Numbered from the stretch's first letter, positions 11,517 through 24,698 are shown. The stretch: 64,000 nucleotides of DNA from Eustoma russellianum (GCA_036186865.1 AP025062.1:8140191-8204190); one strand, 5' to 3'. Notes: a model not told the origin generated them from the letters alone. Numbers and translations are program-made.

Positions 11517-13693
11517 TGTGGTGCCCCGCTCCCGAACCTTAGCATCGGGAACAGTGCACCCGCCGTATCTCACTAAGGAGAATAGAAAGCGTCGAATCAA
11601 TTTTCAATATGTCCGAAAAGACATAGAAATTTTTCGCGCGAAAACGAAATACAATAACATAAAGTTTTCTTGATAAATAAAATCCCTTAATACAATAATA
11701 AACCAAATCATGACAATAACATAAGTCTGAAAATCTAACAAGGTGATGTCTGATGAGATCTTAATAAAATAAAGACAAACAGTCGCAGGGTCTTCTTATA
11801 TCCTAAGCGCGACCATCAGTCTGCTCACTCCACTGTATCAGCCTCGTCCTCAACAAAGACGTAGTCATAAGTCTCTTCCTGCTCACCTGGTGGTGGGGGG
11901 GAGTAGGGGTGAGTGACTGGGAAATCACTCAGTAGGCACCCGCCTCCAAGTAGTACAAGACAAACATACAATAATGATATAGCACATAGCACATAGGACA
12001 TGACATCACATAAGCATATGAATACGGGAAAGTAAGTCACTCCAGGTAAAAATGCGCAACTACGTGATGCATGTCCTACTATGCATGTCACACGCAATAA
12101 AGTCATGTCACACAAAATGCCGATATCTCCGCCATGCAATACATGATCCCGGGACCTAACTGAGTGGCTGTGGGTTGTACCCACCCACAGTCACCATCCT
12201 GAGTGTACTTGACCCCGCCACCGTACACCATCCTGAGCGTCCGTGACCTGTACGTCACGACCCACCATCATGCAATGCACGTGCCATGAATGCAAATAAC
12301 ACAATTGTCTGAGGCCCCTGGCCCATCCTTACTATTCTCCGACACTCAAATCTAGGTTTATTTATTATCCGAATAATGACTCATCGTCGTTCGGTGTCAA
12401 AACTATTTTTCCATGGCTTGTATACATTTATTGTGCATTTCCAATATTTTTCTTCATTTTTTCCTAATTTATTTCTATTTATTACCTAATTATCTGAATT
12501 AAATAAATTATCACAATTACTAAAATTTAGTGGAAATAATTTAATTTCACCATTTTATAATTTCTGAAATTTATTTATAATTTTTTATGTCTAATTATAT
12601 TTTTCCTATAATTTCTACTATTTATAATTAATTATATAATATAAACAGAATTTCAGAAATTATATTAATTACTTAAATTACTTTTGGGTCCCCACTTGGT
12701 CCGGCCCGCCAGGGTCCGGCCAGTCCAGAGTTTTTTTATAATCCGCTAATTTGGGCCGACAGCAGCTGGTCCGGTCCGTTGGCCATTCGGCCCGGTCTGC
12801 TAAGCTGCCAACCCTTTTATTTTATTTTATTTTATTTGTTAAGCTAAATGGGCTGGCTGCAGCTGCCAGCCAGCGGCCCACTAACGGGCGGCCTGGTCTG
12901 CGCAATCTGCAGGCCGGCCCTAACCAACGAATTTTTTTTTATTTTCCATACCATACGCATTCAGCAGCCCCCCTGCGCGCGTGTAGCCCATGCGCGGCCA
13001 CTCTGGCTGCGCGTGAGGCGCACCGGCCGCCTTCGGCGACCAGTTTTCGACCCCGATCTATATTCCCACCTATTTCCAGTCTATGAGAACCTATTCTAAG
13101 GCCAAAACAAATTGAAAAATCTCTAATCCTGCAAGAGTTTTACTATTTTGATTATCAAATTTTCCCTAAAATCAAATAAAGCCACGCAAATCAGTATAGC
13201 CGTTCCACACAGTCCAAATTTCATGCTTTTCACAGATTGAATTACATGTCATAGATTTCAACAATTAAAAACAACAAACACATAATATATCACCAAAGCA
13301 TGCTCGAATTTGTACAATTAGAGGAGGAAAAGGAACCTACCTGGGTTGTTGACAAGACTACGCGACTAAGTAAACCTCGTTGGCTTCTCCTTATTTTTCT
13401 TCTCCTACTCTCTTCCCTCTCCTCTCTTTCCTCACTGCCGCAACCCTCCTTCTCATCAATTCTCTTCTCTCTCTTTTTTTCTTTTTCCTTTGAATAACTG
13501 AAACCCTCCCTGCCCCCTTTTAATTCCAAATAACGCCCCCTCCCTTTTCGGTTTTGGATATATTTTGTTTGTCTTATCCTTTTTGTTTTAAATTTAAAAC
13601 TATTACCCACCATATTTATTATCATTATTTCATTTTACTTTATTTACTCATTTTTTTATTTTATTATTAGTATTTTTTTAACCGATTATTACA
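11517..13693 (-). repeat. 5' LTR of Tekay-like chromovirus
   Basis: On the minus strand it runs from TGTAATAATCGGT (13693) to GGGGCACCACA (11517), with intact TG...CA ends. It is 2177 bp, against 1855 bp for the other LTR. The main difference is an AT-rich block at about 12415-12760 that the left LTR lacks. Many substitutions separate the two copies, so the insertion is not recent. The target duplication GTAAT follows at 13694-13698. Confidence 0.9.
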
Positions 13694-13698
13694 GTAAT

Positions 13699-14815
13699 GT
13701 TATTGTTGTTGAATTTTGCAAACACATCTATCATATTTTATTTGTTTGTTTTTAGACATAAATTACTTTAAGCTATAATAAAAGAGTTTTTTTCGTGTTA
13801 CACGAATTTCGATTTTTCTCCACCGCATGAACAAAATATTTATTCCATTTTGTTTTTTTTACTCTACACATTTTTCAATAAAATTATAACTAATCTTTTT
13901 CACTTTACACTTTACACTTATACACGAGAACGGAGTTGTTTCCCCCTAGGTCTTCTTTCTTTTCCTTCTTTAATTCTCTTTCTTCTTCGAATGAATTCTT
14001 CAAAAATCAGGTAACTTTTCTCAACTGAATTATTTCGGTTCTTCTCACTGTATCGCTTTCAACCAGAATAAGCCTCGTCGCCGATCTCTCTTCTTCGTCT
14101 TTGTCTTTGTTGAGATCTTCTTCTCCCTTTTTCGATGTGAATATCGCCGTTTACCGCCGAACGAACTCTCGAAGAATTACAAGCCCTTGGAACTATCGTA
14201 TCTCGGTGATTATACTGTTTCGTTATTCTAGTAATTTACGATTTCTGCCCGGAGATTACTGTTTAACGTTAAAGATTTTGCCTTTGCATTGTGGTGATTA
14301 AGTGTACTTGTGATTTCGGTTTCTGGGATTCTGGACCTGATCTGGGTTCGGATCTGATTTTTGTTTTTTTTTTCGTTGTGGGATTTTTTCTGGAGCAGAA
14401 TTTGGTGGTATTTTCAGTTTTAGTCAATTTACATTTTTCTTTTTTGATTCTGTGTCAGTTTGTTTTGCTCTTCTCACTGATTGATCTGAGGGTTAAAGTA
14501 TTCTGTGTCCTTGGATTGGTCAATCTTTCCTTTCGATTTTGCATCCTCGTAAGTATTCAAACAGAATTTGAGTTCTTGAAATTTGGTGGGGCGCTATTTT
14601 TTGGAGTGGGAGAAGGACAGAGTTTTTGTTGATTGTTACTTCCAAAGCATCCAACGGCTACCTGCAACTCTCCAACCACTTTCTCCCATTTCCTTTCTAC
14701 TGTTTGACCCTTCAATTTCTCATTCTTAACTCGCATTTTCTCGTCCAAAGAACTAAAATTCTCTATCTTTCCGGAATTTTATGAGACCATATTGCGCTAA
14801 GAGGTAAATTTGAAG
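13699..14815. other. Upstream flank of AAPT with pyrimidine-rich leader-like DNA
   Basis: No coding exon was recognised. Positions 13920-14120 are CT-rich with a possible splice donor (atcag/gtaact near 14008-14015). Positions 14300-14640 are T-rich like a plant leader intron. This could be a remote noncoding first exon of the AAPT gene or of a lost gene. The TATA box at 15963 is the simpler promoter candidate. Confidence 0.35.
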
Positions 14816-14819
14816 GCAG

Positions 14820-15762
14820 CACTTGAGACAGAGGTATCTGGCTACCAATTACCCTCTCCAGACTCTAACGATAACGTTTACTGTCGTTGGGATATACTGG
14901 ATACCGATGATGATGGGTAGTTTACATTGGAATTTGGTTTTAATTACAATCATTGATAGAGAAATGCATGAATTTACTTGTTTAGGGAAGAGGGGTGTAG
15001 GCAAGGGGAAAGAAAAGGAGGATAGTTTATGTGTAGCCTCTTGGAGTGTAGGAACCTTAAAGTGATAAATTGTTGGAGGTTGTAGATACACTTAAGAGGC
15101 GTTGGATTGATGTAGCATGGCTCCAAGAGACTAGATGGAAGAGGAATAAAGGTAAAGGGTGTAATGAGTATAAGTTCCTGTATTTGGGGTCCGATAAGAC
15201 AAAGAATGGTGTAAGATTTCTAGTAAAGTTAGAATTGCGCATGAACATGATCGATGTGATAAGATATAATGATAGAATTATTGGCGTTGAAGTTAGTACT
15301 AAATTGACATGTGATGAGCGGATTAGGCGTGACTTACTAGATTTGCATTTCTCTGAGGACATAGTCCAGAATAGGAGTTCATAGAGACAGATGATTAATG
15401 TTAAAGAGGTTTAGGCAGGATATAGGGTCACCTTAGAGTATATTTAGGGGCTTAGATACTATTTATGGTTTAAGTGGACGTTGCACTTTCTTGTTTTTGT
15501 TTTTGTCTTGGTCTTGCATTATATGTGCATATACACATTTAACTCTATTTTAATATCGGAAACTTTCTGTTTGTATTTACTGAAGTCCCTCACTAACACA
15601 CTAGCACATCATATCCCTATTCTCGTGTCATTTATGCAGTTACCTATGGAGCCGGGGGTCGCACTGAAGCAAACCTCTATCCCTTGAGATAGATGCATTG
15701 TTTGTCTGCCGCTCACCCTTTTCGGATCTTAACGATAACTTTTGTTTAGTTTGGGACCACTA
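14820..15762 (+). pseudogene. Internally deleted RTE LINE derivative
   Basis: Positions 14825-14912 match an RTE 3' end (ending TATACTGGATACCGATGATG, compare 63105-63213). They are followed at 14960-15300 by the start of an RTE endonuclease domain (ASWSVGTLK, then after a frameshift WLQETRWK and NDRIIGVE). At about 15297 the frame jumps to the extreme C-terminus (CDERIRRDLLDLHFS), so nearly all of endonuclease and RT is missing. The 3' UTR runs to about 15760. The element is non-autonomous and ends about 200 bp upstream of the AAPT TATA box. Confidence 0.8.
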
Positions 15763-15962
15763 CATCTCATATTTTTTACCTTTAGCATAGAATAGTGAAA
15801 CAATTTATAAAAATAAATTAGCCTATATTAAAGAGAACATTAAAATGATCTAAACAAATATTCTATTAAATATTTTATTTCATTTATAATATTAATTTAA
15901 TACATCACTTTTATTAAGTCACAAACTTCAGCAAACATGAAACCACCGTTACAATTACCTAC

Positions 15963-15969
15963 TATAAAA
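15963..15969 (+). promoter_or_regulatory. Candidate TATA box of the AAPT gene
   Basis: TATAAAA lies about 400 bp before the start codon and is followed by a TGACGTC bZIP-type element (15974-15980) and a CT-rich leader (16100-16260) typical of plant 5' UTRs. The transcription start would be near 15995. This is inferred from sequence only. Confidence 0.5.
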
Positions 15970-16367
15970 TCTCTGACGTCGCAAACAGACCCTTACTGTG
16001 TTAGACAATCAAGAAAACTTTTTTCTTAATTTCTTTTACAGAATACAGACCCAAACTGCTTTAGATTAAAATAGAAGTGAGCCTATTTGATTCTGAAATT
16101 GAAGGTCGGGAGAGAGATTCTCGCTTCTTTTCTTCACGCATCCACCGTGTCTCCGCTCCCTCTACCTTCCAGATTTACATATTCCTTCTCTCATCTAACT
16201 TTTCTTTTTCTTTTCCTTTTCCAAAAGGCAGTAGTGTTAATCCGCATCAGATTCAATTTAGACACAATCTTCTAGATCTGTTCGATGTTCAGCTTTTGTG
16301 ATAAATTTTGATTTGTGTATGAAGGTTTAAGAATCCGTGAACGAAATTTGGGCTAAAGGAGACGACG

Positions 16368-19300
16368 ATGGGGTACATAGGGGCTCATGGAGTGATGGCG
16401 CTGCATAGATATAAGTATAGTGGAGTGGATCATTCTTATGTGGCAAAATACGTGCTGCAGCCTTTCTGGACTCGATTTGTTACGTTCTTCCCTCTCTGGA
16501 TGCCGTAAGTGTTTCTCTTTCTTTAATTTCTTTTCCCTTGAAACGTTTCTGGATTTTTCAGTCATGTTTGTTGTCCCATTGCATTTTTTTACTTGCTCAA
16601 TTGGCTAGCTTTTTTTTTTTGAATTTATATGGCGTCGTGTAGTAGAAAGAAAGGAAATTTATAGAGTATTTTCATCACAAAGCATGATAATTCAGAGTAG
16701 GTTGCTAATGATTTCTCCCATTTTATTGGAGAAGTTTTTTGGTTGAGCAAACTGATTCTCACCATGGGCATCTTATGTTGATTTCTTTTTTCTAATTACA
16801 CGTGTCAAAGTGTTTTGCCATAAGCTGATTACAGCTGAAGGTTTCAAAATCAATTTAGTCTTCCCTGCTTCTATCAGCTATTATCTTATGTTAATACAAA
16901 GTTATAATTTTTCTGGAGTACTTCTAGTAGTTGTGAACATATTTTTCTAGTAGTGGTTGACATATTTTCTTCTGTGCATGGACTGGACGCTCTCCCAGAC
17001 CCAATATGGTAAGTTTCAGAATTGCATTACTATTACAATACATGAATGTCTTCCTATTTCCTCTGTGCTGAACTGCGGTTTCCCTTTTTCACAGATCACT
17101 CTTACCGGCTTTATGTTCTTGCTCACATCTGCCCTTCTTGGATATGTGAGTTGTCAACTTTTTTTTTTTTTTTTGCCCCGTGATGTAACTCTTATACATG
17201 AAATGTTACTCGACATTTCAGTGCACGTATTGACTATTTATTCTGGTTTGTATCTGATTCCAGATTGGGTCGCCTTTCACTTGTCGGGATGATTAGTAAT
17301 GCATGTTATGGTTGCAATCATCATTCTCCTATTTTCTTTTTCCTAAGCTGTATACCCTCTTACTAGTCATGCTTATATTCTTTTATATGGGGTTTATTTA
17401 CTATCTGCAAAACTGTCTTTCATGCAACTCCTCCTAGTTTCATCCATGGTATGTTTATGATTGATGGAATCTAGTTAATTTATTATTCTGTTACATGACC
17501 AAGTTTATTATCATAGGAAGTACTTTAGATTTGTGATCTACTGAATCTTGAAGATCATATACATAGAGGCACAGGAAGAAAAAAGTGTATGCCTTGATGA
17601 TGGCTTTTATTGAACTTGTTAACTGTTGGGAATCACATTAGCATCCTTGCTTGAGATTTTAGAGAAGCTTTCTAAACTCATCATAATCTACTTGATGGAC
17701 CTCCTGGGCATTCTTTAGAGTATTTTGTGAATCTTACCCAAGATTGCAACAGTTTACTGATGAGAAAAAACTCCCTAACCAGGGCTGTTGTTTGAATAGT
17801 TATTTCTTAGTGTTTTGGTAGCTTTTCTTCAGCTATCAGCCAAACTCTATCAGTAATATTTGGCTTGTCTGTTTCTTTTTGTCCTTTTTCCTTTTTCTTT
17901 GATGGGAAAGAAGGGGCTTTTCCTCTTTTTCTTACCTTATTTTTTAAGAAAAAATTTACTCTGCTGAAATGTCAAACTTGTTGGTCAAACATCAGTAGTT
18001 TGAAATCCTATTTGAGGCATTTAATTTTCAAAATTCCACGTTAGCTTCTAATGAAAATGATAATATTGACTAAATTGTCTTATTCTCCTCATCCTTGATC
18101 GGTCTAAAGCTATTTGATCAAAAGACGACCGTTTTTGGAATGTTTCTGCAGTAAATGGACAAATATCAGACTAGTTATGATTATCCAGCTTCATGTGTGG
18201 TCATAGCCTTGTTTCTAGATTTCTTTGTTCAAGTTTGTGCACGTTGTTCCTTTATACAGATCATGCTGAAGTATGTGCTCATTTTATGTAAATTTTCCAT
18301 TACTTCCGAAATACAAAGTTTTTATTCTTTTGCATATCCTCTAAATTCTTCTTTTTTTTTTTGGGAAAATACCTGATTATAATATAATTAATTGTAAGTG
18401 TTTCTTTCTTCTTTGATCTCCTGTTCTTTTGTTCAGATATATTCACCGCAATTGGATTCACCTCCTCCAAGATGGGTGCACTTAGCTCATGGATTACTTC
18501 TCTTTTTATACCAGGTACAGTTAGTCTGCTTTCACTTATTTGCTTGATCCTTGCAAAGCTTTTTTTAAGGGAAGCAATTCTTCATGTCCTGATTGCACAC
18601 CAGCTTCGATTCCTGTTTTTTCCTATTCCATTTTCCTTTTTGGTTGCTGCTTTCTATTTCTGTATCCACAAGACATGAATAATTTTTTGCTATTTTAACT
18701 TCATATGCTAGAGTTTCTCGAGTGAACTTGGATTTGTTAATCTCTCCTTAGTAAACATTTTGAGTTACTGGTTGAAGATTTTAGTTAAAGGTATTGTTTT
18801 TAGCATATATTCTTATTCATACACACCCATAGATTAAAATATTGACTCTTGTAAAATACAAAGTTTTATAATTACTGAAAGAGGTCTTTAATCTTCCGAG
18901 TATATTCCTTGGTCTTTTTCCCTACTTATACTCTGTGTTTTGATAGACTTTTGATGCTGTTGATGGTAAGCAAGCACGTCGAACTAATTCTTCTAGCCCT
19001 CTGGGAGAGCTCTTTGATCATGGTAAGTTCTGCTTCTCTTGCCTTTCTGTCTTTTTGTCTGTTCATAGCCAATTGCTCATGATGACCAATTTTCTTGCTG
19101 GTGGTGCCTTTAATTATTATGTACCTTTGTCTCTGTGACTTTTGCAGGATGTGATGCACTTGCATGTGCGGTATGTTCGACCATTTTCTTATTATGTATT
19201 TTTCTTTTTTTGAGCCAAAAGGACCTACTAAGTTTGAACTTGTTTTCATCAGTTTGAAGCTGTTGCATTTGGGAGTACTGCTATGTGTGGCCGAGCTACT

Positions 19301-19603
19301 TTCTGGTTCTGGGTCATATCTGCTGTCCCTTTCTATTGTGCAACTTGGGAACAGTGAGTGAATCAGCCACTTTTTTGTTTGTGCATTTGGCATTAGAACA
19401 TGTAACCTTCATTCTCTAATTCACTTGAATATCCTTAACCTGTATTGTTTGCAAGGCAAACAAAATCCTCAGCTAGATGAGGGCATCAGTTTATAATGGT
19501 TTTCTACAATGATTTCTTTTTGTTGGTAGCTCGAGTCGTAGCTTTGTTTGCCTCTTTTGACAATATAATTAAAGAGCCAAGATCTGGAATTTTGATAACT
19601 CCC

Positions 19604-19634
<31 letters not shown>

Positions 19635-21178
19635 AAACAAATAGTTGCGTAGCATTACATTGTTTTCTGCACTTTCTTGTTGAACTTGTGTTGACCTTTT
19701 GAAATCGATGCTTGTTTGCTTGCTTCTTTTTTCAGCTTTTTCACAAATACTCTTGTACTTCCAGCTATAAATGGACCAACTGAGGGCCTCATGTTAATAT
19801 ATCTTACACATTTATTCACAGCTATAGTCGGTATGCATCCGCCCCTTTTTTTACTTGTTTCTCTTTAGTGATCAATTTCTTGTAATTTCTTTCACCCTCA
19901 TATGAAACAGATATGTGCTCTAAATTTGCTAAATTACATTTACATCATGAAACTTTCAGGCGCCGAGTGGTGGGCTCAATCTTTTGGAAAATCTATTCCG
20001 ATTTTCAGTTGGGTGCCATTCGTTGATGGTGAGTCTTGGCTAAGTAGTGGATTATGTGGTCATTTCTTTCATGCCGCTTTATGATAGACGCGTTTCTTCT
20101 TAATGCTATTGTTGGATTTGCAATGGTACATACTTTAGCATGTTAGATTGTTTTTCCAAATGATCAGACTCGTAGATTTTTCCTCCGTTTAGCTTTGCTT
20201 TGTTATATTTATTTTGTGCATTTTTTTATTTTCTTATTTTGGAAATTGATCAAGGGTTAAATGTTTTACAGATATTCCAACAAACATAGCTGTGCTACTT
20301 CTAATGATAGTGTTTGCTGTTATACCTACCGTGTCATTCAAGTAAGTGTTGTTACCTGTATTTTGATTTCTTAAATCAAGGATTTTATTGTCTAAACACC
20401 TTCTCTGCTTCGTAGTTGGGTACTTTTTTTTTTTTTAAACTATCTGAACTGCAATTTTAAGATTGGTGCTGGATTCACCACCCTTTTCTTCGGCTAATGG
20501 TTATATTGCCTTCACTGTTTAGATTGTTTTTCGGTTTGCTTATTGGAAAGACTGGTTCGCCAACCCTCGTCCTTCATTTCTTTAATATTAATTGACAAAG
20601 TCAAATGCGCAGTATTAGCTCTTTTTTTGAAGTTCTTGTTCAAATGTTACTTGTGTATATTGCATGAATTGTAGGCTGATAGCTATCTATTGGTCTGATT
20701 GATCTATGACTATCTTGTGCTGCTTGAGTTGGTCGATAGTAAAAGAACATGGAGCATTTTCTCCTCCCCCGGCTCTCTTTTTATAAACATTTTTATTTTC
20801 GATGTTTTTTCTTTTTTAGTGTATATGGACTGTGATTCAGAGATTAGCGCTGCTCTATTGACCTTACTGTACAAATGTTACATTTGTATAATTTATGAGT
20901 TATGGGCGAATACTGCATGCCCAAACACTTTGTGGTTACTAAGGAATCTTTTTGAGGTATCTGTCTTGTGTTGATTTTTGTTTGAGTTGTTTTACAGATC
21001 AGGAATTTGATAGGTTTTTCCCCTCTCCTTGCAAGTATAAGGAGCTTATTATAGAATATCCTTGCTCTAGTTTAATTATATACTCATATGCAGTGTGCAA
21101 AATGTTCACAAAGTCGTTCAAGCAAGAAAAGGAAGCATGCTCCTGGCATTGGCAATGGTAATTATGATGCAAATGCGT

Positions 21179-21239
<61 letters not shown>

Positions 21240-21257
21240 GCACACACACACATATAC

Positions 21258-21340
<83 letters not shown>

Positions 21341-23190
21341 TGTATGTATGTATATCACTTCATAAAGTATATTGAGTAGTTATTTGTTTTTTCTTTCCTT
21401 TGGCAGCTTTACCCGTTTGTTGTGCTCTTGGTGGGGACTCTTGCCTGGTAACTACCTCTTTGAATTCTCTTTGGATTTTGTGTTCTTGGGATATGGTACA
21501 TTTTCTGGTGCCGTGTATTTTGGTTTCAGGGATTATTTATCTCCAGTTGATTTAATTGGACGCTATCCCCCACTAGTTGTAGTTGGAACTGGTCTTGCAT
21601 TCGGGTTCCTTGTGGTAATATGGTTTCTCGACATGTTATTGCTTTTCTACTATTCATATCTTAAGGTGGTGGAGGTGCCATTTATATATTCATCAGTCTG
21701 TGAGTGAATTACTAACATACAATATAACCTGAAAAAATTGAGGACACACTGTTTCACATTACTTGGTTATCAGGTTTTTCAATTTTTAAATAGACCCACG
21801 AGCTGCTGATATTCAGCCTTTTAATTTGATTTTTCGGTTCTTCTCTCTCATTAACTCCATCCCAGACCCCCTGGCTCCCCCCGCCCCCGCGGTAAAAAGG
21901 CGGGGCCACCAAAAAAAGAAAGAAACAGAAGGGGTAAAAATGCCCCAAAGCAAAGGGGAAAGGTATCACTCCACCTTCTTTTGCACCCCCCCCCCCCAAC
22001 CAGGGCCATCCTGTTACTTTCTATTATCCCTCTGAATCGCTCTCTTGTAGGGAGGAAGAATGTTGTTGCTTTTAACTACTGAACGCAAAATCATATCTTC
22101 CTCCATCTCTTTTCATAGATACGCTTACGGAAAGATGAGCTTGTCCTGCCACGTATAAACTGAACTCCAGTTGCTCATGATGCTTGATATGTTCTGCAGG
22201 GACGGATGATTCTGGCTCACTTATGTGATGAACCCAAGGGATTGAAAACTAGCATGTGCATGGTATGTGAATCTGTGGTAGGATAAATGGCATAGCACAG
22301 AAACTGGATTTCTCTTCTCAATTGTACCGATAAATTGATATGAAATGCTTCAAGCTTAGCTCTTTCACATTAGCAGGTGTACTATTTGTGTATCTTTTTT
22401 ATAGGGATTCCACCCTCTCTTGCGCTCTGCATTTATTTTAGGATGATTGGAATATTGAAAATTGCCTTTTGTTTTATGAAATTTAGTGGTGTCAAGAAAG
22501 GGAATTTGCTCTGCATTTGTTTGTCCCATGTTGTATGACTCTTTGTGTTCCCAAACTTGCGTCGATATTTAAGAATCCAGAATTGGTTGTTTTTCATTAA
22601 AAGCAGAGATTCTTACTAGTTTCAAAGATAGTAGTCCGTGGTCTATAAACATGGTCTAGTTATGATGTATTTTGCTGATTTTATGACAAATTTGTTCGTT
22701 GAAACCTGAGGGCTAACTTTTTCTTGTCTTCTTTCCTTTCAATTTTAGGCGTTGTTGTATCTACCTTTTGCTCTTGCGAATGCACTCACTGCTCGACTAA
22801 ATGACGGGTAAGAGCCAAATGTCTTTATTGGAGGACTATTACCTTTAGAAGTGTCAAGGGAGGATTGCACAATCTGCAGAATGTTTTTGGCTTCTTTTAT
22901 TGCCTTCCCTTTTTCCGGCATGGAAATGAAGATAATTTTTCTTATGGTGTTGCAGAAAACCAGTTGTCGATGAGTTGTGGGTTGTTCTTGGTTTTGTAAC
23001 TTATACTGGTACGGCCCCTATATCCCTTTCTCCTGAGATCCAGCTGATGCATCGTCTGTTACTTAGAATTCTTCTCCCTGCATAATAATCCTAATTTATG
23101 AAGATGTCATCTTTTAGTTCTCTGTTTCATGGTTTTAGTTCTTATTGTTATCTGATTATTCCAGATTAAGCTTCTTCTTATTCTTATTCT

Positions 23191-23223
<33 letters not shown>

Positions 23224-24244
23224 CTCTCTCTCTCTGTCTCTCTCTGTCTCTCTCTTGTAGATATAGTAGTCATCTTTTTGCCCTTTTTGGATGAAGCAGC
23301 ACGGATATATATGGTTGAATAAGGACATTTTGGAAAGGATATAATTGTAGTGTTAAGTTGACGTTTAAATGTTTGTAGACGACCCAAATTAATGACACAA
23401 CCCAGATTTTGTGCGCACGACCTAAAGGAGATTTTGGGCAAGCTCTGGTGGTAATGGAGGGCATGAGACGATAGGCCCGAGCCAGTATCCCACCTCTAAT
23501 CTCTTTGAGGTGTGCGGGTGGGCGATGCCTCCGTGGTATCATTCAACCCGTACCGCTTTGTAATTTTGGTTCATATAACTATGAATTATCAGCTCTAATT
23601 TTTTTCGCCATAATAAGAATCTCTCTCCCATAGGCGATCTCAAATTGGCCAAACCAAGTAAAACTGTTTTTTTTTTTCTTCCCATTCATCGCTTTCATTT
23701 TTTCGGTTTTTGTAAAGTGCAATTTTATTAACATGTACCATTGCTTACTTTAATATAACTGCCATTTTTTGGTACAACTCAGGATTTTGGTTGGTTGCTT
23801 CTAACAATTTTGTGTTTCTTGCTCTCAGCTACTCTTTATCTCTACTTTGCCACGTCAGTAATTCATGAAATAACAACTGCTCTGGGAATATACTGTTTCA
23901 GGTGAGAAAAGTTCTTGATGTTACCTTACCAACATTCCTTTGTACTCTTTTTGAGCTTGGTTTGGGTAGGGTTGAAAAAGATGTGCCCCTACTCGATCTC
24001 ATATTCATAGTGCCACTTCTTGCATGGAAAAAATGATGAAACCAAAGGCACTTCATATGTTTGAGGGGAACAATGGCATTTGATTTCTTTCTAAACAACA
24101 TATATCAATTATTTGATAGGATAAGAATTGTACTCACGAGGTAGATAATATGATTAATATTTAGGTTTTTGTCCATTATAGCACACAATTGGACAGCTTA
24201 TTTATGACTCGTTGAATTTCAGGATAACGAGGAAAGAAGCTTGA
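16368..24244 (+). CDS. AAPT1: Aminoalcohol phosphotransferase (choline/ethanolamine phosphotransferase), 18 coding exons
   Basis: This enzyme transfers phosphoethanolamine or phosphocholine from the CDP-alcohol to diacylglycerol, the last step of the Kennedy pathway in the ER membrane. Exons: 16368-16504, 16999-17008, 17095-17145, 18437-18514, 18947-19022, 19148-19170, 19253-19353, 19736-19830, 19960-20028, 20272-20341, 21094-21157, 21407-21447, 21530-21614, 22200-22262, 22749-22807, 22956-23008, 23829-23901, 24223-24244. All introns are GT-AG. The sum is 1170 nt, 389 residues, the length I recall for Arabidopsis AAPT1. The N-terminus MGYIGAHGVMALHRYKYSG and the C-terminal RITRKEA are family hallmarks. 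Exons 5-6 encode the CDP-alcohol phosphotransferase motif DG(x2)AR(x8)G(x3)D(x3)D (DGKQAR...GELFDHGCD) with all key residues. Several hydrophobic segments follow, as expected for a polytopic enzyme. No frame break was seen, so it looks functional. Confidence 0.96.
19600..19637. repeat. Poly(C)-poly(A) tract in AAPT intron 7
   Basis: About two dozen C residues are followed by about a dozen A residues. Tracts like this are prone to polymerase slippage, so the exact length is uncertain. Confidence 0.9.
21183..21357. repeat. Long (TA)n / (CA)n microsatellite in AAPT intron 11
   Basis: A run of TA dinucleotides (21183-21238), then CACACACA, TA/CATA blocks and TATG repeats to about 21352. It lies between exons 11 and 12. 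Open frames over it on both strands are only dinucleotide translations (IYIYIY). Confidence 0.95.
23184..23256. repeat. (CT)n(GT)n(CT)n microsatellite in AAPT intron 16
   Basis: CT-rich dinucleotides are interrupted by a GT run at about 23207-23222. The tract is noncoding and lies between exons 16 and 17. Confidence 0.9.
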
Positions 24245-24692
24245 GATGCTGGTTGTTATACTTTTAGACACAAGCTGATTCACTCTTTATATGAAGGTTC
24301 TTATAAATGTCTGATTCTGAATGTACGCTGGATATGACTAATTTTTTCCTCTTTTTCTATTATATTTTCCTTAAACTTTTTTCTTTTTGGGGTGAATTTT
24401 TGTTTGTAGCTGGGGCTTGTACAACATGCTTGAAAGTGATGTACATGGCTACCACTTCATCGCTATATTTGTGCAGTAGGCCTGTTGTAGTGAAGTCCAG
24501 TAGAAGAGTCCATTGTTGTACTCTACTAAATTATTGTTGACTAGCTCAGAGGTTTTGGGTTGGACAGCTCGAGCAGATGTCCCATTGCTACTTTTCCAGT
24601 TGATTTAGCTATCGGAGGTTCGATTTTCTTGTACTTTCCAATGGAAAACTTCCAGAAAATATATCTTTCTGGCGTTTGATAATCGTCTCTCA

Positions 24693-24698
24693 AATAAA
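24693..24698 (+). terminator. Candidate polyadenylation signal of AAPT
   Basis: AATAAA lies about 450 bp after the stop codon in AT-rich DNA. It would give a 3' UTR of normal plant length. Plant poly(A) signals are loose, so this is only a candidate. Confidence 0.4.

Noticed and set aside
12751..13099. GC-rich plus-strand frames in the right Tekay LTR
   Set aside because: They are antisense to the element, overlap each other and are disrupted in the other LTR.
16077..16301. Short frames upstream of the AAPT start
   Set aside because: They lie in the CT-rich 5' leader and show no domain. They could act as upstream ORFs but nothing supports translation.
20999..21379. Open frames on both strands made of IYIYIY
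   Set aside because: They are translations of the (TA)n microsatellite in an AAPT intron, with no coding signal.
23107..23441. Minus-strand frames rich in RERERE/THTHTQ
   Set aside because: These come from the CT/GT microsatellite in intron 16 of AAPT.
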